This document shows positions 1 to 10,829 of a DNA stretch of 64,000 bases, piece after piece (within the stretch, counting starts at the first letter, position 1; every line of letters begins with the position of its first letter). The notes beneath the pieces are model-generated. The model had not been told where the DNA came from. It was given only the letters and a program-made list of their open reading frames with translations, and did no database searches. The stretch is from NCBI RefSeq assembly GCF_964199755.1, contig NC_133910.1, positions 3,742,501 through 3,806,500 of the forward strand, read 5' to 3'. Source of the stretch: Larus michahellis (Eukaryota; Chordata; Aves; Charadriiformes; Laridae). A program made the position numbers and the translations under genes.

Positions 1-1098
1 TTCAATGAAATCAATAAAAAAAAAAAAGAAAAAAAAAAAAAGTGCTTTAAAAGGAGTTTGGCTTTTTATGTCTGCTGGTGGCGATGGCAGCGTGCGGGGC
101 GGGGGCTGGTGCCAGGGGGGAGTTTCTCATCCTTGGCCTTGAAGAGAAAATTAAGAAAGAACAAAGAAAAAAAAAAAAACCAACCCAAACCTTTGCAAAC
201 TTTTAAGCAAGGAAAAAAGAAACCTGATTCCATTTTCCTCTTGTTCAGGGGGGGTTTGGTTTTTAAATTTTGCCTAATTTTTCAATCTTTAATTCACCCT
301 GTGTGGGCTCTGGCTGCGGGGCGGGGGGGGCAGCGCCGGTGCCCACGGCTGGGCAGAGCTCGGCGCAGCTTCCAGGGGCCCGTGATCCCCCCCCAGCACC
401 CACATGGGGGCAATTAAATAAATTAAAAAGGCCAAAGAAAGGGGTGAGGGGGAGAAGCTCCTACTTACCCGCAGCCCCCAGAGCTGTTTCCTACCCCAGG
501 AGGTGGGGAGGGTCTGGGGGGTTGTGGCAGGGGCTGGGTTTGGGGCTGCTGTGGGGGGTGAGTCGCAGGGTAGTGGGGCCGGGGGGGGCCCCAGGGTGCC
601 AGGGGGTCCCCGGGGTGCCAGGTCCCGGCTGGGTGACGAAGCACGGCCACCCTCAACCCCCCCGCATCGGGGAAAACACGCGCCGCCCTGAGTCACTGCC
701 GATCGATCGCTCACAAAAATATTCATAAACAGGAGGAAAAGCCCATCCCGATGCCAGCCGGCGGGGTGGGAGGAGGAGGGAGGGCTTTGGCTACGGCTGC
801 ACACACTCACCCACCTCTTGCCCACCCAGCAGGAGCCTTCGTCGCCTGCAGAGCCCCCGTGGTGCCCTCATCATCCTCATCCGTGGGTCGCTTCGGGACA
901 GAGCTGCTCCCGGCTTCCAACTCTGCAGCCCCGCGGCTGGAGAACCTCACGGCTCGTCCCCATCCGTGTCGCTATTCCCATCCCTGTCCCGCTGGCAGCT
1001 TCGGCAGCTCCCAGGTGGTTTTTCCCCATGCTGGGGATGTCCCTGCTGGCTTCAGCCTCACCCTGCACCATCCCAGCCCCAGCTGGGCTCTGGGCTTA
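1..1098. other. Upstream GC-rich sequence, no gene recognised
   Basis: This stretch is GC-rich with many short G and C runs, apart from an A-rich tract at about 18-41. Two AATAAA hexamers occur (about 13-18 and 417-422), but no coding sequence ends just before them, so I do not call a polyadenylation site. Short open frames on both strands are low-complexity Pro/Gly/Arg/Ala readings of GC-rich DNA. In mammals EHMT1 lies upstream of CACNA1B; I recognise no EHMT1 coding exon here, although a 3' untranslated region could not be recognised by eye. Confidence 0.5.
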
Positions 1099-1440
1099 GG
1101 ATCACAGAATGGTTTGGGTTGGAAGGGACCTTAAAGCCCACCCAGTGCCACCCCCTGCCCTGGGCAGGGACACCTCCCACCAGCCCAGGTTGCTCCAAGC
1201 CCCGTCCAACCTGGCCTTGAACCCCTCCAGGGATGGGGCAGCCACAGCTTCTCTGGGCAACCTGGGCCAGGGGCTCACCGCCCTCACGGCCAAGAATTTC
1301 TTCCTCAGATCTCATCTAAATCTCCCCTCCTCCAGTTGGAAGCCACCACCCCTCGTCCTGTCACTACATGCCCTTGTAAAAAGTCCCTCTCCTGTAGGGA
1401 GACCCCCTTTCCTGTAGGCCCCCTTCAGAAACTGGAAAGA
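1099..1440 (-). mobile_element. CR1 LINE fragment, 3' end, inverted
   Basis: The left edge reads cacagaatggtttgggttgg followed by AAGGGACC, the reverse complement of the CR1 3' terminus, so the element runs on the minus strand. It continues through the typical CR1 phrases for 'grouped near-C-terminal ORF2 plus 3' UTR': GGGCAGGGACACCTCCCA, a block matching 'tggccttgaacccctccagg', and a block ending near 'cccccttcagaaactgg'. It is severely 5'-truncated, as most CR1 copies are. It belongs to the same subfamily as the copies at 10248-10829 and 60735-61474, in opposite orientation. Not an active element. Confidence 0.93.
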
Positions 1441-1694
1441 TACTGGCACACTTGCTGCCGTCCTCCTCCCTCTGGGCACTTTCATTGCTGGTGGAGAAGG
1501 TGAGATCTCCCAAACCACCCACGTCTGGCAGCTTGAGGTCAATAAAACACCGTGTCTGTAGGTTGGTTGCGTTGGATGAGAAACGATGGGGTTTTGCCGC
1601 TGGAATTGCGAGGGGCGCAGTCAGGAACAGCCAGAGCTGTTGGGGAAAGCGAGCGGGGCCCTTGAAGCGACCCACGTGCCCTCTCACGTCGAGA

Positions 1695-1785
1695 CCATTT
1701 AACTACGGGCTAATGCTAATTATAATAATACTTTCCAATATTGTATAATTAAGCATTATAATGAAAATAATATGCTTTAATTGAA
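1695..1785. promoter_or_regulatory. AT-rich, homeodomain-motif-dense block (candidate enhancer)
   Basis: Within otherwise GC-rich DNA this block contains many TAAT/ATTA cores, the recognition core of homeodomain proteins (CTAATTATAATAATA, TATAATTAAG, CATTATAATG, CTTTAATTG). Its right half is an imperfect inverted repeat: AATTAAGCAT at 1747-1756 faces ATGCTTTAATT at 1772-1782, with a 15-nt A/T-rich spacer. The abrupt composition change and motif density suggest a regulatory element, but the same pattern could be a degraded AT-rich repeat. Function is inference only. Confidence 0.25.
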
Positions 1786-3045
1786 GGTGAGAAGTGGAAA
1801 ACCCCCAGAGAAATCTAATCTCTGAACATAACTTTCCTGGAACCGGTCCTTTTCCTGGGGCTGAGGGTGGGAAACACCCGTGGTTCCGGCGGTGTCGGGG
1901 GTCACGGGATGCTGGTCCTGGGTGCGGAGGGGATTTGCTCCCGGGGGAGATGGGCAGAGGTTGAACATCACCGGCTCGCGCAGAGTCACAGGTAACCCCC
2001 AGCTTTTGCTTTTCTGTGCAAATAAATGAAAATTAAATCTACATATTTAATGCCTCACCACATTTCCACAGGTGAGGATGAGCCGCAGCAGGGCTGTCTG
2101 TTTGAACAGGAATTTTTCACTCTGAGGGTGGTGTGAGAGATGCAAAGAAACCGTCAATCCTTCATTTGCCTTTTCCTGGGGATTTCGGCACTCGGTCTGC
2201 GATGCTTTGGGACATCCCCATGGTTGCGCAGCCATGCCGGGGAGCGGGACCAGGGGCTGGATGCTGGATTTGGGTGCGGAGCTCAGGTGGGGCATCTTCT
2301 ACACCCCACAGCATCCCACCCTCATCCACATGGCTGGGAGGAGGGTAATGGGGCAAAAAAGCTGATTTTACAGAGCTGGAGGGGATGCCACTCTCTTTCC
2401 ATGCATGGGATATCCCTGCTCCCCTCCTTCTTCCCACTGGATCCCCCCCAGTGAATGTTGGGGATGCCCCAGGCCAAGGTGGGGGTGCACTGTGGGTCTG
2501 GACCGAGCTGTGTCCTGTGCCCAGCGCTGACTCTGCGGGAGAGGGTGCGACGGCCCTTTTTGGGGTGCTGCACCGCGCTCACAGCTCGGGGCGCGGGGGG
2601 GGGTTGTGCTAATGCACTGCAGCAGCGGGGCCGGGTGATTCGGGGTCCCTTGTCGGGGGGCCGGGCTGTGACACTGAGCCGGGCTCCATCCTTCAACCCC
2701 TCCCGAGAGGCATCAGCCCCCTATAGCTATAAGGAAGCATCGCACAGGGGCCGATCGCCTGCTCTGGGGCCAGGGGGGTGACACGTGGATGGATCAAAAC
2801 CAGCCGCACGGGATGTCACAGCATTTCCCCGAGTCAACCTGCCGTCACCGAGAGGTCGTGGAGCTGCTGAGCTCGTCTCTCCAGGGGGTGCCGGGCAGGG
2901 GGGTGTGTGTTAGAAAGGCACCCGAAGGCGGTGGCCATCACCCTGCAGCTGAACTTACCCAGCAAAGCCATAGAATGACCCTGAAATGCCGGAGCTGACC
3001 CGGCTTCTGCTCTCTATAGACTCCATCTCTCCCTCCGTCCCGCAG

Positions 3046-3112
3046 CGCTGACCTCCCTCACCGAGGAAATGCCAGCGAGGGCGACGGTTATCCCACAGCC
3101 TGGGAGCGGCAG
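3046..3112 (+). other. Candidate small exon flanked by splice consensus
   Basis: A pyrimidine-rich run ending in CCCGCAG precedes position 3046, and CAG|GTAAGAG follows position 3112, so acceptor and donor both fit the major-class consensus. The 67-nt interior is open in two forward frames but matches no family I know. It might be an exon of a noncoding transcript or an upstream gene, or a chance pairing of splice-like sequences. Low confidence. Confidence 0.15.
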
Positions 3113-4044
3113 GTAAGAGTTATAAAAGGTCTATAAACGTACGATTTCACCCCACGTCTCATTTCTGAGCCTTTGCCAGGGCAGGAAGAAATATGAGTTT
3201 ATCTCACTGATAGCACAGAATGCTCCTTCGTCTGCCGAAAGAGCTCCCTTATCACCCTTTTAATTTCCTTTCCAGTGTTACGGGGCAGGATGAAAAGCCA
3301 CGGGCGCTGGCGCTGCCGGCAGGGAAGGGCCTTGATATCCCGGCTGTCGGCTACGGGAGCCTCGCGTCAGGCTGAGGGTCAGGTTTAAAGCCTGCAGATG
3401 GGATGGGGGCGATGAAGCAGGCGAGGAGAGAGGTGTTGATGCCGGCGGAAGGTCGGGATCAGCCCCCCCCCAACCCTTCCCCAGGCAACAGCACTAATGG
3501 AGCAAATGCCCAGAAAAAGAAAATATTACTTAACGCCGCCTGCGAGCGGAGGTGCCATGCTGCCGTTTTAATTGGGAGGGGGAGGTTGACCAAGCTCAGC
3601 CTCACACCTGAGTTTTCCTGCTCGACTCAGCTTTTTAATTTCTGTTTAACAGCCGCAAGAGTCGTTACAGAGGCCTCGGCACCTCCCGGCTGCACTGAGC
3701 CTCTGCCGGGGCTGCCGTGTTGCTGGCGGTGCCGGGTGGGAGGCTCAGGGGGCCGAGGTCTTACTGGAGGGACCTGCATGCCCGGGGAGGTGTCAGCGCC
3801 CTTCGGTCCAGCTGGGGCCAGGAGAAGCTGCAGCCACCGAACGGCACGGCTCCGGCGGCAGCTCCAGCGTGGGATGCGGCTCATCCCGGCCAGCCCCGGC
3901 TGCCCAGGGCTCCGTACCCAGCCTGGCGAGAGCTGCTTCCCCTGGAGCTCGGGCAGAGCCCAACCCTCGCGTCACCTCTGCTCTCACGGCAGCGCCAAAG
4001 GGACCTCAACAGCCCTTGCAGCAAGGAAATGCCCCCGTGCCTGG

Positions 4045-4055
4045 AAATTTTGTAT
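4045..4055 (+). repeat. Left target-site duplication of the CR1 copy
   Basis: The 11-mer AAATTTTGTAT occurs immediately left of the CR1 copy at 4056-4452 and is repeated exactly at 4453-4463 on its right. Perfect direct repeats touching both ends of a retrotransposon copy are the mark of target-site duplication at insertion. Confidence 0.75.
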
Positions 4056-4452
4056 CTCATAGAATCGCCTAGGTTGGAAGGGACCTTTCAGATCATCGAG
4101 TCCAACCATCAACCCAACACTGCCAAAACCACCACTGAACCACGTCCCTCAGCACCACATCTGCCCAGCTTTTAAATACCTCCAGGATTCCCTGGGCAGC
4201 CTGTTCCAAAGCTTGCTAACCCTTTCAGTGAAGAAATTTTTCCTAATGTCCATCCCAAACCTCCCCTGGTGCAACTTGAAGGTCGTCTCCTCTTGTCCCA
4301 TCGCCTGTTCCTTGGGAGCAGAGACTGACCCCCCCTGGCTACCCCCTCCTTTCAGGGGGTTGTAGAGAGCGAGAAGGTCTCCCCTCAGCCTCCTCTTCTC
4401 CAGGCTGAACACCCCCAGCTCCCTCAGCCGCTCCTCACCAGACTTGTGCTCT
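4056..4452 (-). mobile_element. CR1 LINE fragment with intact flanking duplication, inverted
   Basis: Starts with CTCATAGAATCGCCTAGGTTGG, the reverse complement of a CR1 3' end, and ends about 400 bp later. Read on the minus strand it encodes a remnant of the CR1 ORF2 C terminus: [20 protein letters not shown], then [17 protein letters not shown]. These phrases are characteristic of CR1 reverse-transcriptase C-terminal tails. The sequence is of a different subfamily from the copies at 1099, 10248 and 60735 (its 3' end carries the 'ccaacccaacactgccaaaac' type block rather than the GGGCAGGGACACC type). It is flanked by perfect 11-bp direct repeats, so both boundaries are defined to the base. 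5'-truncated and inactive. Confidence 0.95.
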
Positions 4453-4463
4453 AAATTTTGTAT
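4453..4463 (+). repeat. Right target-site duplication of the CR1 copy
   Basis: Exact second copy of AAATTTTGTAT, abutting the 5' (right-hand) end of the inverted CR1 at 4056-4452. Confidence 0.75.
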
Positions 4464-6661
4464 TTATAATGAATAAATGCCCCCCTGCCAGCCCCTCTGG
4501 GGTGGGTGGGGAAGTGGAAGGAAGGAAACTCAGGCAACGAGAGAGTCCCGACCACGTTACACCCTGATCAGCATGTGCAGAGGTGGCCAGAACAGCTGGG
4601 GTTTGTCAAGCAGCTCCTCACCTTCCTTTCTCGTGGAGGCCTGAAGGGTTTACAGGTACCTAAGGTGAAGGTCCTGGTCCTTGTCCCCTCCTTAGACCTG
4701 CTGGGACCAGGGGGTTTATGCCCAGGGCTGCCAATGCTCTCATTAAAGCCATCACAGCCTCGTGTTTGGCTGGATTAAATTCGTCATTACAGCAAACCTC
4801 CCCAGCTGACCTGGTAGGAGCAAGGCATCGGCACAGTAAGCCAAGACGTTGTTTAAATACTTGGAGCTCTGCTATCTAACAAGAATGACAAGAGATTACA
4901 TTAGGAAAAGGGCCGGCTATTTTAAGAGGGATCCATTTGCCAACTTCCCTGGCTGCAGAGGTCTTTAACGGTGCTGCAGGAATAGAAAGCATTGGACACA
5001 CATGGATCCTACGCGCCCAGCGAACCGCTGAGGGGGGGTTTGCAAAAGGCATAAAAAGCCCAGGCAGAGCATTTTGTGCTGAGTTAATTTTATGGGGGTG
5101 GCTGGGGAGCAGGACAGGGACAGGCACCTGGGGGGACACCAGAGGAACCACAGCTGCATTTTGCATTTGGGATGCTCTTCCCTTCCCCAGGGAAAGGGGG
5201 AGAAGGGTAAGTGTTACCAGCTGACCCTCTTTAAAAGCAAAGTAATTCCCATCCCACCCTGCCGGGGATGCTTTAAAACATCAGTGCTGGGGAGCTGTGT
5301 GCTGGTGCCTGGGCTCTGCTGGGGTTGGTGGGGTGCTCTGTAGCTGAATAAGCAGGACTAGAGGTAAGATGAGGATTTGTGGTGTTGAGAAGGTAGAAAA
5401 TCTCAAGATGTTTGGGCCAGAAGTTCTCTCTGCTTGGGTGTAGCTTACTGTATTGTGCTCATCCCTTGAGAGCCCAGGAAGGTGGGTGTCTGGAGGCCAC
5501 CGTGTCGAGGGTGTGAAGCACCTGGTTATTGGTAGCTTCCCCATCCTCTGTAGGAGCCTCCATCTGTGTTTTCAGAGTGAGTTTGGTTTAAATAGTGGTA
5601 TATTTGTCTGTGACTTGTAATGAGCTTAAAAAAAAATAATCAGCAATCCTTGTTTGAAAAGCAGAGCAACACGCAAGAAATCATTGAGGGTTTCTTTTCC
5701 TTCTTTCAGAAAGTGTAGCAGCAATGAAAGAGCGGTGATGGGCAAATAATAAAAGCCTTCTGTGTGGCTCACTCATACCAGGTAAAGTATAAAGCCCCAC
5801 TGATGCAGGGCTCAGGGTGGGCAGAAAATATTCCACCTGAGCAGCAGCAATTAGTGCACTTGGCTTTGTCTTTGTTGTGCTCTGTAAATATAATTCCGAA
5901 CAGCAGATAAGCTTCACCCAGACATAATATGACAAATATCCTTTTCTTCTGCCTCTGCTGGGAGGAGAACTTCTCTCTAGTTGTGCAGCTGTTGGTGGAA
6001 AATAGCTGGAATATGTTTCTTGGGAATTTGCGAACAGCAAATGTGGTCTGCAACATTAGCAAAAATAACTGTATGAATGAGTAAAAAAGGATTGGGGAGA
6101 ACATCCTCAACTATATCATGAACATTCCTTTGATGCAGACTTGAGTTGGAAGAAGTTGAGGAACTCTTGTGGCAAGAAAGCGTTTTGTTTTGTTGAGGAT
6201 GGCGCGTGTTTTCCCTCCTGCTCCAGCAGGGAGCTGCTTTTCTGCCTGTGGCGCAAATCTCCCAGAGCAGCCGCAGCTCCTCTGGGTCAAGTTCGGTACC
6301 TGAGGGGAAGCTGCAGCTGCGGAGCTTGGGGTGGAGAAAGAGCAGGAGCTGATGACTCGGGGGATGGATACGTGATGCTCAGCATCCGCACCCAGCGCGG
6401 GGACTGGAGTCGGGAAGTGCCGAGCTGCTGGCTGTTAAATGGGAGGCAAAAATGGGTTCAGGTGGGTCTGTGTCGATGCGCTTTGTGCCTAAGCTATCCC
6501 TGCATTTCATTTGGGTGTAAGTCCCCTTCTTGAACTCAAACGTGGCTAAATTGCTCAGCTGTGAGACCCCAATGTGCCCTGCTCCGCCCCAGGATTGGTT
6601 GTGTTTGGTGGTGGATGAGCAATCGATCCCCTGCCTTGCCTCTTGCTCACCCTGTATCAAG
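4464..6661. other. Intergenic sequence, no gene recognised
   Basis: Mixed-composition sequence with no recognisable exon, RNA gene or repeat family. Short open frames on both strands (for example minus 5681-6110) have no family resemblance and lack flanking splice or promoter support. Confidence 0.5.
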
Positions 6662-6765
6662 CCTTTGCGTGTCTTGGGGAGGTGGCGCCTTTGCGTGTCT
6701 TGGGGAGGTGGCGCCTTTGCGTGTCTTGGGGAGGTGGCGCCTTTGCGTGTCTTGGGGAGGTGGCG
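6662..6765. repeat. 26-bp minisatellite, four identical copies
   Basis: Four head-to-tail copies of a 26-bp unit (CCTTTGCGTGTCTTGGGG then AGGTGGCG) start at 6662, 6688, 6714 and 6740, followed by a degenerate partial unit. All four copies are identical by eye, which points to recent expansion or ongoing homogenisation. Each unit contains two CpGs. Two overlapping forward open frames reading through it merely repeat a short peptide and are not genes. Confidence 0.97.
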
Positions 6766-9700
6766 CGTTTTAACTAGATCCTCCTACCCATCCCTCTATA
6801 CATTCCTCTGTCATTCCTCTGCCTTCTCAGCAGCTGGAAGATATCTCTTTGCCTCAGTTTCCCCATCAGTAAAATGAGAACAGAACCTCCCAGTGGATTG
6901 GGTGGTCCTTTGTGCTCCGGACTTGCTTCCAGGTATTTGAAAACCTCACCCCAAGTCATTAACAGCTAATGAGGGTGCTGCTGTGCTGGGTCCTGTGTGT
7001 GCCTGTGGGAGGAAACCCTCCTGCTCTCATATGAAGACTGATAGAAAGCCAGGGATTTGGATCCGAACTCGTGAAGGCATTGGGGGAGACAAAAAGAGAG
7101 TCTGGTATAATATTGTTTTTTAAGAGGACAAAGCTTCTTCTGGAAAACATACTCAATTGTTTCGGCAGATATATATTTTTAGGGGTTTTTTTTGGTGGTG
7201 AAAGTACTATTGCAAACTTCATTAGCGCACTGCGAAGAAGGGAAAAGAAAACCGAATGACCTGGAAACTTTCCATCCTTGTCTCTCTGTGCAGCGTATCT
7301 GCTGGTAAAGGTGGTGGCAAACCCCCAGGCCGGGTGTGCTCTGGATTCAGTGCTCTGGCTGCCGAATGGATGTGGCTCTGGGATAATTAGCAGCCTCCCA
7401 TGCTGCTGTGCTGGGCACCTCCCAGGACACGGAAACCTCCCAGTATGGCTCTCCAGCTCTCCCATAACAGGAGACCCAGGGTCTGCAACTACAGACAAAT
7501 ACAGCCACCTCCTCTTTGGAGCATAACACTTTAAATGGTTTCTCTGCGCAGGGGTTCAGCTGTATGCAGACTCCTGCATCTCACTTCCTACGAGGGTTGT
7601 GTTTCTGTGTGTCTGGAAGGTGACGGTCCCTGTGCTGGGAGCTGCTTGCTGGCGTGGCAGCTCTGTTTCCTAGAAAAGCACTTGCCGGACCCTCTGCTGT
7701 TGCCTGAAGGCTGATCGCTGCCTCTGCGTTTGCCCTGACTGTGTGTGGAAACCTCCCCTGTGGGTGAAACACATTGGTTTTGGACGGTGCCTGGACCTCG
7801 AGGCCTACTGGCCTGCGCAGAATCAGTTTTCCTCCAATTATTTGCAATGTCTCCATAATCTTTCATAAGCTACATGCAGGAAAAAAGGACAAGGGCTGCA
7901 TGGCCCTGTTCAGTGAGGGTTTCCCTGCGCTTCCAGCATGGGATGGGAGATGCAGCTCCTGGTGCTGAGCCATCCTTGGACCCGTGCTGCACTGCCTGGC
8001 TGATCCCGGAGTCATCACTGCCCCATGGACTCTGCGGTGCCCGGCTCCCGCTGATAGCGGGCAGAGGATGGGGACAGAAAAGGGGTCCCTGGGAGCTGCT
8101 GCCTCCCCAAGCTGCGGGGGCGGCCGTCAGCCAGACCTGAAATGTTACATTTCTCTAGAACAACAGTTTTGCTGCATATTGGATTCTGTTAAAGGAATTC
8201 AATTTAGAAAACATTATGCCAGGGAGAGGAGGAGAAGGGCAAAACATTATGGCTAAATAATTTCAATTAACTATTCCAGACCTTTCTTGCTAATGCAGTT
8301 GAAATAAGTGCTGCCTGGTCTACAGATCTGCAGAACCAAGAGCTTCTCGCAGCATCAGCGAATGTAGCTTCGGCGATGTCTATGATGACTCCTTCCAGCT
8401 GAGGGTGGACCTAAGGACATGCTGTTTTGATGTTATTGAGCCTTAATTTTTGAAGCAAAACAGAGAAAGAAAAATCTGGACAGTGAAATAGAGCCCAGAT
8501 CCCTCTTATGCAGCCAGGCCTTGCTGCCACTTAACTTGGCACGTAGTACAATTTTCAAGCTAATTCTTAAATCAGTGTAAACACCCAAGTTTGTCCTAGA
8601 GCTAGGCGAATTATCTAACTCAATTCTGCTTTGGAAAAACAAGCCAGATCCAAATGCGAAGCTTTACCAGAAGCCTTTGGCCATCAACCATGCTTTTGAA
8701 AGCCAGCAGGTATTCATGCTAGAGAAAGTTAAATTCACTGTTCAGGTGATTGACTGTTCTTCATTGACCTTTTAAGTAATTGCCCTTGGTATTAAGACAC
8801 CAAGCAGTGTCAGGCTGCTTTCCTTACCCAGCTGCACTCCAGGCCAATTCCCAGATTTGGATGACAGAAATATTTACTCACAGTTGTGAGTGCTAGAAAT
8901 TCCTGGGACTTCAGTTCAAAATCAAAGGGAGCTCAAAGGTATGGAGGTTGGGGAGTGCAGTAAAGCCCTGACAAACCTGTCTGGGCTTTATCCTCACCTT
9001 ATCTCTGCCAGCTCTAAATTCTGCAGGGAACGTCATCCCTGAGCTTCCCAGCCAACTCTCATTCCTTTAGTCCCCTTCTTTGACATCCTAAAAAAATGAC
9101 AATGAAGAGTTGAAAACTGCTTTTTTTCCCCCCCCTCAAATGTTTACATGCCTCCCTGATTCACTTGTCTAAATATGTCGCCCCTCTAGTTGCTTTCCTT
9201 TCTGGTGTGAAGTCTTAATTTGGTTGTGAATTCTGTGGGGCAAAGACCATGTGGCTGTATAAGTTCGTGACCTGGGTGGTTACTGATCAAGTGACCTCAG
9301 AGGGTGCAGTATAAAATCTCAGACCTTTCAGTACTTTTCTTCTCTAGCATTGTGGAAAGCGCTGGCTTTCTGCTTGCTCTCCTCCATCTGTTGTCTTCCT
9401 ACTCTTCTCCATATTTTCATTCTCTAACCTGGTATTTGTCTCGCGCCTCTCATGGGTGGGGCTTTCTCCTGTATCTGCTTGGGGGGGGAACAAAAAAAGC
9501 TTTGATTTTCCTCTTAGCAGGAAAAGCAGCTCCGGCACAGGGTGCCCTGACCTTGTGCTGCTCAGACCCTGCTGGGGCTCAGTGTTTAAGGACAAACTGT
9601 TGTTACTGTTTTACCAAAAAAAAAAAAAAAATTCAACATGTGGCACTAGATCTAGGGACTTTTTGCTTTTCTGGCCCCTCTACCTCCTGTCACCTACCCC

Positions 9701-10247
9701 ACGCTAGATGTGTGAGGCTACCTGGAAGATGGGTTTCTTTATGGGCTGTGCGGAGGTTTTTCTTCTTCTCTTTCAAAAGAAGCAGAACTCTTGATGATGG
9801 TTCGTGCATCTTCACTCTGCTGCAGAGACGCAGGCCTGGAAGCTGTCACGGAGGCCCTTTCATGAGCATTTTAAAGCAAAAAATGAAACTGGTGCCTGAA
9901 GAGTAGATAGGACTAATGAAGCTGTTTTATCTTTTCCATTTGTATGTACACAGGGTAGGGGTAAGGGGAATCCTACGGTGTAGCAAACACATGTAGGGCA
10001 AAGCAGTTAATAGGATGAAAATGAAATCAATATCCAGGACTTAATTAAGAAGCCGGTTTTTTTCACATCCTGGGAGAAAGGCCCCCACATCAGAAATGCC
10101 AAACACTTGCTGGATTGCAGTCTCGCGCAGGCTGTGTCCTGCAGGTCACTGACAACCCAGCAGCATTATTAAATGTTATTTTCAACTGTGTCTTCAGTAG
10201 ATAACAAGAGAGGAACACAATGAGGGAAGAAACAAGGATGCTGTCGA
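6766..10247. other. Intergenic sequence, no gene recognised
   Basis: No recognisable gene. A 15-nt A run lies at about 9617-9631. The 200-residue forward frame at 9304-9906 reads through this A run as a lysine stretch and has no recognisable domain. The section around 8140-8290 is AT-rich and could be conserved noncoding sequence, but this cannot be judged from one sequence. Confidence 0.5.
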
Positions 10248-10829
10248 ACGCATCTGCATCTAAGTGTGGCCAGCAGGGTGAGGGAGGTGATTCTCCCCCT
10301 TTACTTCACTCTCATGAGGCCCCACCAGGAGCACTGTGTCCAGCTCTGGAGTCCTCAGCATAAGAATGGACCTGTTGGAGCGGGTCCAGAGGAGGCCATA
10401 AAGATGCTGGGAGGGCTGGAGCCCCTCTGCTGTGGGGACAGGCTGAGAGAGCTGGGGGGGTTCAGCCTGGAGAAGAGAAGGCTCCGGGGAGACCTTCCAG
10501 CCCCTTCCAGTCCCTAAAGGGGCTCCAGGAAAGCTGGGGAGGGACTCTGGATCAGGGAGGGGAGCCATGGGACGAGGGGGAACAGCTTCAAACTCAAAGA
10601 GGGGAGATTTAGATGAGATCTGAGGAAGAAATTCTTGGCTGTGAGGGTGGTGAGCCCCTGGCCCAGGTTGCCCAGAGAAGCTGTGGCTGCCCCATCCCTG
10701 GAGGGGTTCAAGGCCAGGTTGGACGGGGCTTGGAGCAACCTGGGCTGGTGGGAGGTGTCCCTGCCCGGGGCAGGGGGTGGCACTGGATGGGTGTTAAGGT
10801 CCCTTCCAACCCAAACCATTCTATGATTT
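10248..10829 (+). mobile_element. CR1 LINE fragment, about 580 bp, 3' end
   Basis: The right end reads GGTCCCTTCCAACCCAAACC then ATTCTATGATT, the CR1 3' terminus on the plus strand. The left part retains decayed ORF2 C-terminal coding text ([37 protein letters not shown]), followed by the 3' UTR block. It shares almost its entire length with the copy at 60862-61474, including the distinctive block CCCCTTCCAGTCCCTAAAGG, so both belong to one subfamily. Several stops and frame shifts interrupt ORF2. It is 5'-truncated, and no clear target-site duplication is visible. Confidence 0.95.

Larger units (their letters stand above)
1441..4055. other. Intergenic sequence, no gene recognised
   Basis: No protein family is recognisable in either strand. 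The sequence is GC-rich apart from a sharp AT-rich island at 1695-1785, listed separately. A splice-flanked 67-nt segment at 3046-3112 is listed separately as a weak exon candidate. Open frames around 3403-4175 are shadows of GC-rich sequence with no domain. Confidence 0.5.

Noticed and set aside
1-1098. 3' UTR of EHMT1, expected upstream of CACNA1B by mammalian synteny.
   Set aside because: AATAAA hexamers are present, but no EHMT1 coding sequence is visible and a UTR cannot be recognised without a comparison.
7940-7960. CTCCTGGTGCTGAG as a second RE1.
   Set aside because: Only the right half-site matches; the GGACAG half is missing (about 14 of 21 positions).
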